Source of the DNA: Primula veris
Taxonomy: Eukaryota > Streptophyta > Magnoliopsida > Ericales > Primulaceae
Reading direction: 5' to 3'
Length of the DNA: 64,000 bases
Assembly (NCBI GenBank): GCA_963682055.1
Contig: OY821745.1
Span: 20,519,342 to 20,583,341 of the forward strand
Position numbers and translations under genes: made by a program. The notes beneath the pieces were generated by a model, which worked only from the letters and a program-made list of their open reading frames with translations, was not told the origin of the DNA and did no database searches. Shown in pieces: positions 58,385 to 64,000 of the stretch. Position 1 is the stretch's first letter, and every line of letters begins with the position of its first letter.

Positions 58385-58535
58385 CTTGAAATGCAAAGCA
58401 GTTGTCTATGGCTGGAAGAACATTGCTGGTTCAGTCTGTAACTTTTGCTATCCCAGTATACACTATGCAAACACCGCGTATTTTAAAAGCCATAAACCAG
58501 GAAATAGATAGGATGAACTGCAGATTTTTGTGGGT
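58385..58535 (+). pseudogene. LINE remnant (end of RT domain)
   Basis: Reads LSMAGRTLLVQSVTFAIPVYTMQT, then RILKAINQEIDRMNCRFLWV. This is the segment after the catalytic part of plant L1-type reverse transcriptases, where 'W-K-x-K-L-S-x-A-G-R-x-x-L-I-x-S-V' and 'FLWG' are typical. A frameshift near 58396 separates 'KCK' from 'LSMAGR'. Isolated scrap. Confidence 0.75.
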
Positions 58536-59223
58536 GAGTATGTTTAAGGGTAGTAATACATACACTATTCTCACGCACTTCTCACATTTATAGAGGTCAA
58601 AACGTAATTGTAGCAAACTTATTAACGTTTAAATATGTTTTTTCTAAATTTTTACCAAATAAAATTAATAATATGGTTAGTGTGATCATACGTTACCACA
58701 TGTGTATCTTTAACGATAATGGTGAGGTTTAGTTGATGAGCTATAGTTACCCGAAAACGACTAATGGTAAAAGGGAACAGTTGGTCAAATTTAACGGTTT
58801 GAACTTAATAGACATTGTTCAATTTTTTAATATATATAAAATGAATATATTATTTACTTAAAATAGTACTACATCAAACACAATTATAAAGTACTTGATT
58901 AAACATTTATTCTCATTAAAAAATCATTTCATTAATTAAAAAGTGCTAATCGTGTATTATTTATTTTAATTTAATCTGTTAAACTCGCAAGTATATGAGT
59001 GACCATCGTAGTAATAAAATTTATAAAACGAGAGGTAAGTCCGGATCGTCCACATAGATTACATAATATAGTAAAACTATATTTAAACACGATTTTCTAG
59101 TTTTATGTCAATATGGCTCGTGCTTTATTTTCTTTTGTTTTTTGTTCTAAACTAACTTGATCATACATCGCAAAACTCAGCGTACATAGGTTGTAAATCC
59201 GTGGTTGTTGAATTGATTATGAT

Positions 59224-59602
59224 TAGGGGTGGGCACGAGACTGATTGTGAGTATTGAACTCAACCCTAACCCAACCTGTAAAATAAATCGCGGAACGGAT
59301 TGGACTGTTTTGGTAAAATTTAAATCTCAACTTAATACAAGTAAACCCGTTACAATTAAAACTCCAACCCGCAAAATAAATTGCGGGTTGGGGCAAGTTG
59401 GGCTTGAGTTTATTTTTATATTTTTATTTTGTTCATTTATTTTTCGTAATTTGCATAATCTAATCTGAATTTTAAAACAAATTGAATCTTTCAAACAAAA
59501 ATATAAATTAAGACCGATCAAAATACGTCTAAAACATTCACGAACCTATAACAAAACTAAAATATAACAATAGTGGGACGTTTGTATTTTGAAATACACA
59601 CA

Positions 59603-59658
<56 letters not shown>

Positions 59659-59846
59659 CAGGTTGAAACGGGTTATGGCGAATTAACCCGCGGTTTGTGA
59701 ACCTCAATTCTAACGCAAACCGCAAAATATATAACGGATTGAGGATGAGTGTATTGATTTTTTTTGGACATTCAAGCAGTCTGAACCCGTCCCAATCCGC
59801 ACAGTTTGGATTACTGCTTAGGTTTGTGATTTTTTGTCCACAGCTA
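59224..59846. mobile_element. probable hAT-type non-autonomous element
   Basis: Ends TAGGGGTGGGCA and, as reverse complement on the right, TAGCTGTGGACA (9 of 12 match). Flanking 8-mers ATTATGAT and ATTGAAAT share 5 of 8, a weak target duplication. The interior has repeated 'aacccgcaaaataaattgcggg'-like sub-terminal motifs and a TA microsatellite. No coding capacity. Confidence 0.55.
59606..59656. repeat. (TA)n microsatellite
   Basis: About 25 uninterrupted TA units inside the hAT-like element. Shorter TA runs are at 60112-60143 and 60577-60601. Confidence 0.95.
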
Positions 59847-60108
59847 ATTGAAATAATTAGAATTCAACGTTAAATCAAAGCAAAAGGAATTAAGAGAACT
59901 TATGAAGGAAATAAGGGAAGGAAGAAGGTGCATGTATGAGTGGGCAAAAGTAATGCAAAAAAAAACACCATTTTATCTCTGTAAAGGTTTAGAAAAATAA
60001 AATAGAAGACAAGTCTGGATGGAAAATAGAAAGAGGAAGTGAGAGAAAAACAAAGAAATTCATAATAAAAACTATTTAAAAAGTTGCCGCTTACTCAATT
60101 CTGTTAAA

Positions 60109-60145
<37 letters not shown>

Positions 60146-62150
60146 TTATTTCGAAAAAGTACATGACCTAATTCTTTATAAACGCTAATCCGGATCACCA
60201 TTTTCTCATCCGGATTAGCACTCATTGCACATGTGGATCGCTATTTACTCATCCGAAAATATTGATGAGTTGTTATATTTGGCAATTTATTCTTTCCTTT
60301 TTGGTCTTGAGTTTTGTTGACCGAATAAAAAAAAATTAATACTCTTTTACGGTCCATGTAGTCCTTCAGTTTATAATTTTGACCTCTTTATTTGATATAT
60401 TCGTAAAAGTTGACCTAAAAAGACCAAAATAACATAAAAATAGTTTATCAGGTACAACAGGATAAAATACACAAAATAAGCAATTAAAACACCAAGATAT
60501 GCATTTTAAGATTGATAATACCATGTTAAATACAGTCAAAATATAACAATATTTAGGTCTAATCATAGCGCACTAATATATATATATATATATATATATA
60601 TGAAAAATAGTTATCACAAATAGTATAAAATTTCCTTCACTTCTATTCAATATGTCTAATGCCAATATTTGAATTGTTAGATAGGAGGAAAACATAGTAC
60701 TTTTACAATGTTAACTACTACTACTATTTTGGAAAATCTCAAAACACAATGGTTGATATTATTTTGGACTACACAGCGTATGTGTGTGCATTATAGTGCA
60801 CATTTGATTATTTTTTCAAAGAAAAAACTTAATGTCGAATTTGAGATGTCAAAAGGTAAAAGTTGATATACTCTTATAAAATTAATTAATAGTAACATTG
60901 AATAGTTTAGTTGGCTCACACTTTTATTTCATAAAAAAGTGTACCCAAAACGAAAATCTAAAATATACGAGCACTACCCTGAAAATTTGTGCCAACTGGC
61001 AGATTATTAATCATTATCTAAATTTTAAAGTTGAGCAAGTCATATACACTAATAATGCCTATCAAACTACCCCATGTAACTTCATTTCAAAAACAACAAA
61101 AAAAACTACCCCATGTAACAACTTTTCCCTTAAACCCTACATACTTATAAACATTGTTAATTATCTTATATGGGTAGAATCATATTCCCAAAGTTGAATA
61201 TTGACAAATTGTTCTGCGCACCCTTTGAGCAAATGGTTGGTTGGTTAAGACCTAATATACCATAATGCTTCGTCAATTCTGATGTTTGCAAATGTTATCT
61301 CCAAATAGAGGGTTATTAATTATTAAAAAAAAAAAAACTTTGTCTTGAACGTTTGGTACATATTTTAAAAATAATTGTAAGGTGAGGTTAATTGAGAATG
61401 CCTGCCTACATCAAAATACGATAAGAAATTTTGCCTTCTTATTTTTATTTTGTTCTATACAGATTAGCTATATGCTTGTCAAACATACATTGTATCTACA
61501 AATTTTCTTATATAAAATAATTAAGATTGAAATGGACAAAATGGTTTAACATCTTTTTTTTTTGAAAATAGGGATTCTATTAATATGAGTCTTTCAAAAT
61601 AGCAAACCACAACTATTGTGGCTGAATCGCGGAATTAAAAGAACTTACATTATCTTTCGCTAATTTAATAAAAAGTGTTGTTGTACTAATATTTCAACTA
61701 ATTTATTAGAGATGAATATATTACATTGTTCCTATCCATATATTCAATGACTACATTATCAAGTAGATCGAGAAATGGACTTAAATATTACATTGTCTAA
61801 TTTACAGCTATAATATTTGGAGCTTTGCCAAACCCGTTGAAGCTTTTTTGGAGATGAGAGCAACTCCTCGGAGCTCAAGACTACTTATTGAACTTTTGGG
61901 CAACTTCCCGAAACTGCCGTAAGCACTTCAAATCCCTGGGCAGCTAGTCAGAGTTTCAGACAACTAGCCTCTTGGAAAACTTTTGGTTTCTTGGAATCAA
62001 TGCTATTAACTTTGTGGTTATAAAAAATATTTATTCTCCTATTTATGTGGTCTTTTTATTTGTAAAATGAGTTACAAAGACTATATTAAAGAGAAATGGT
62101 CTTATTACATTTTCTACACTTTTTCAAGACAATAAAATAAAAAGAAAGAT
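59847..62150. other. AT-rich interval, no gene recognised
   Basis: Two TA microsatellites (60112-60143, 60577-60601). A duplicated phrase 'ctaccccatgtaac' lies near 61068 and 61107. The stretch 61815-61985 is less AT-rich and could be U3 of the LTR that follows, but no LTR start is recognisable. No gene. Confidence 0.4.
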
Positions 62151-62204
62151 ACATGGCATATACACACATTCACACACAAACACATATGCATACATATAGA
62201 GAGA

Positions 62205-62513
62205 GAGTACCGCACCACCAACGGTCCGACCGTGGCTCGGTGCCGTTTTTGCCGAGTCACATGTGATAGACGTTGTACCTTGGGAACGAAGTGCCCCATT
62301 TAGCCAGAAGCAGAGGTGGCGGGGCAAATATCGTTTAAGGGAAACTGGTTGCAGTTAACTCGTCTCGAACTTTAGTCCATTTCGGTATCATTTACATACT
62401 CTTAATTTTGAAGGTTGTAATTGATAATTATATATTTGAGGAAACCATTTTCTGTTTATTTGTCAATTTCTTTTCCGTAGAAATTATTGTGTTTATTTAC
62501 AACGTACCCAACA
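62205..62513 (+). mobile_element. LTR (3' part) of a diverged A/C-family element
   Basis: Aligns by eye with 5640-6273 of element A: 'ccaccaacggtccgaccgtggctcg', then 'gttgtaccttgggaacgaagtgcc', and the end 'acccaaca'. It keeps both stems and the primer-like motif ATATCGTTTAAG (62328-62339). The LTR end is CCAACA at 62513. The LTR start is not found. Confidence 0.7.
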
Positions 62514-62515
62514 AT

Positions 62516-62527
62516 CTTAAACGATAT
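62516..62527 (+). promoter_or_regulatory. primer-binding position of the 62-kb element
   Basis: CTTAAACGATAT, two bases after the LTR end, is the exact complement of ATATCGTTTAAG (62328-62339). Compared with elements A and C, the site has A for C and the LTR motif has T for G at the partner base. Confidence 0.6.
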
Positions 62528-64000
62528 CTTTTATGTTTCGTACGTTAATACATTAATTTTGGTGTTTGGATAAACAGAAAATTATTTCCGTTTCGAAAAC
62601 AATTCTTTGTAAATTCATTTTTTAACAAACCTTGGTTTTAAGAAATTGATTTTTCCATTTGAATTGTTAAACGCGTTTTTCCTTTGGTTTACCTTATTTG
62701 GGATTTATTTTTTTTGAAAAAAAAAAAAACCTTCTTTAGGTTGAAACTGTCTTCTTGAATTATGAGTAATCTCGTTAGAGAATACATTATATTGTTAGTG
62801 AATTTTATACATGTTTATTGTTTTTCATGTTAATAAAATTACTAACAATTTCCGATGAGTATTTGTGTAGACATGGATCTTTAACATGGAATTGGAGGAT
62901 GGTGATTATTCGAAACAGTTCTAGTAAAAGCCATTAAATTGGGGATTACGACAGAACTGGTTTCGAAATAGTTCTTGTAAAACCATTTTCTAATTTTCAG
63001 AATTTGGGGCTTACGACAGAACTTGTTTAAATTCTGAGATTATTCTTTGTAAAATCAGATTTATGTGGTGTTTACGATTGAATAAATCTTTCAGAATTTG
63101 ATAATCTTTTTCGGGAATGAACTAGAATACTCTTGCAAAATCAGTTTCTTGAAACCATCCGTGGTTATAAAAATTTGGTGTTTGCGAATGAGGAGTTTTA
63201 GTTTCATTTTTCGAAATTAGATTGTGCGTGTTTGTTATTTGAGATAACAAACAATTTTCTGCGGGAAATGTCCGGAACACAATGGGTGCTGGAACTGACC
63301 AGAACATTGTCGGTGCCGGTGTAACTCCTATTAATTTTCCATGAGTGCATATTAATGACGGCGGTTACAAATGTAAAACGACCATTATTAAATACATTTA
63401 TTTGGTGAAATAATGGGTCGTAACTCCTTTTAGTTGTGATTTATTGCAATTTAATTTGGAGGGTTATAAAATTTATAACGGTAATCAGTAATAAGATTAA
63501 TGACGAGTATTTATAACTTCTTATTAATTGTGATTAATCGCGATTTAATTTGGAGAGTTATAAATTATTGTAACGACAGTCGTTGTTGGCATTTACGGAG
63601 AGCTTTATTAGCTATCTACGAATTGCAATGATGAATCGGTTACATATTTGGATGAAAGGTTATTTAATAACCGACTTGATTCATCCAAGAGCAAATAATT
63701 TGATGATTAACAAATTATAAATGGTAGTTAAGTTTATTTTAAGAATAAACAAATATCGGCTAATTTATATTTGTTGAAATATTATCTAATTAATTTGCTG
63801 AAAGAACATTTAATAATTTGTTGAAATTAACATCTTATTTATTTGTTGGAAAAACATTTAATAATTTGTTGAAATAACATATTATTAATTTGTTGGTAAA
63901 ACATATTGTGAATATGTTGAGCTTGCTATTATTGAGAATAGTAATGTAGTAATATTATATTACTATTATTGGGATAGAACCTCAAGGGTCCCACAAATAT
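62528..64000 (+). mobile_element. leader of the diverged A/C-family element, with tandem repeats
   Basis: Non-coding leader running out of the window. A short frame from 63281 (MGAGTDQNIVGAGVTPINFP) could echo a gag start but ends at once. Two diverged copies of about 100 bp lie near 63410-63490 and 63500-63580 (share 'attaat/gtgat..aatttggag.gttataaa'). From about 63770 to 63910 an 18- to 30-bp unit 'aatttgttgaaataacat' repeats about five times. Confidence 0.5.

Overview
This is nuclear DNA of a flowering plant, most likely a eudicot. It is AT-rich, has GT-AG spliced genes, and is dominated by nested LTR retrotransposons. Only two host loci are recognisable: a 5'-truncated UDP-glycosyltransferase of the UGT85 type (35216-36625, +) and a complete six-exon nitronate monooxygenase-like gene (40974-37259, -). 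They are arranged tail to tail.

Layout. 1-1669: end of a degraded Ty1/copia element with 3' UTR and LTR. About 1841-4919: broken Ty3/gypsy integrase region, split by a probable solo LTR (2009-3982) that itself carries a non-autonomous hAT-type element (3179-3948). 4920-22495: copia element A, whose pol is split by copia element B (10199-19894, target duplication AATTG; Sire-like, with an extra ORF after pol). 24364-26005: Mutator-like foldback element with a 9-bp target duplication and satellite-like arms. 26531-34402: copia element C, same family as A, on the minus strand, target duplication TTTAT, its polyprotein broken by one stop codon. 34408-35062: another copia tail. 35.2-41 kb: the two host loci. 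About 44.5-44.75 kb: LINE remnant. 44798-56898: Ty3/gypsy element D (Tat-like, two RNase H domains, target duplication GTTAC), carrying a solo LTR (50627-51865, target duplication CAAAG), a 60-bp tandem array and an antisense, intron-containing gene with its own TATA box. 56.9-62 kb: AT-rich DNA with a LINE scrap and a hAT-like element. 62.2-64 kb: 5' part of a diverged relative of the A/C family.

The most interesting signal is in the A/C family. Its primer-binding position does not read like the usual initiator-Met tRNA site, which element B does have. Instead it is the exact reverse complement of a motif inside the element's own LTR, about 220 nt after the TATA box. The match is 15 nt in A and 11 nt in C. 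In the diverged copy at 62 kb both partners have changed together and still pair over 12 nt. Two stem-loops precede the LTR motif. This looks like self-primed reverse transcription of the kind known for Tf1 of fission yeast, here in a plant Ty1/copia element. All of this comes from reading the sequence; no alignment, folding or database search was run.
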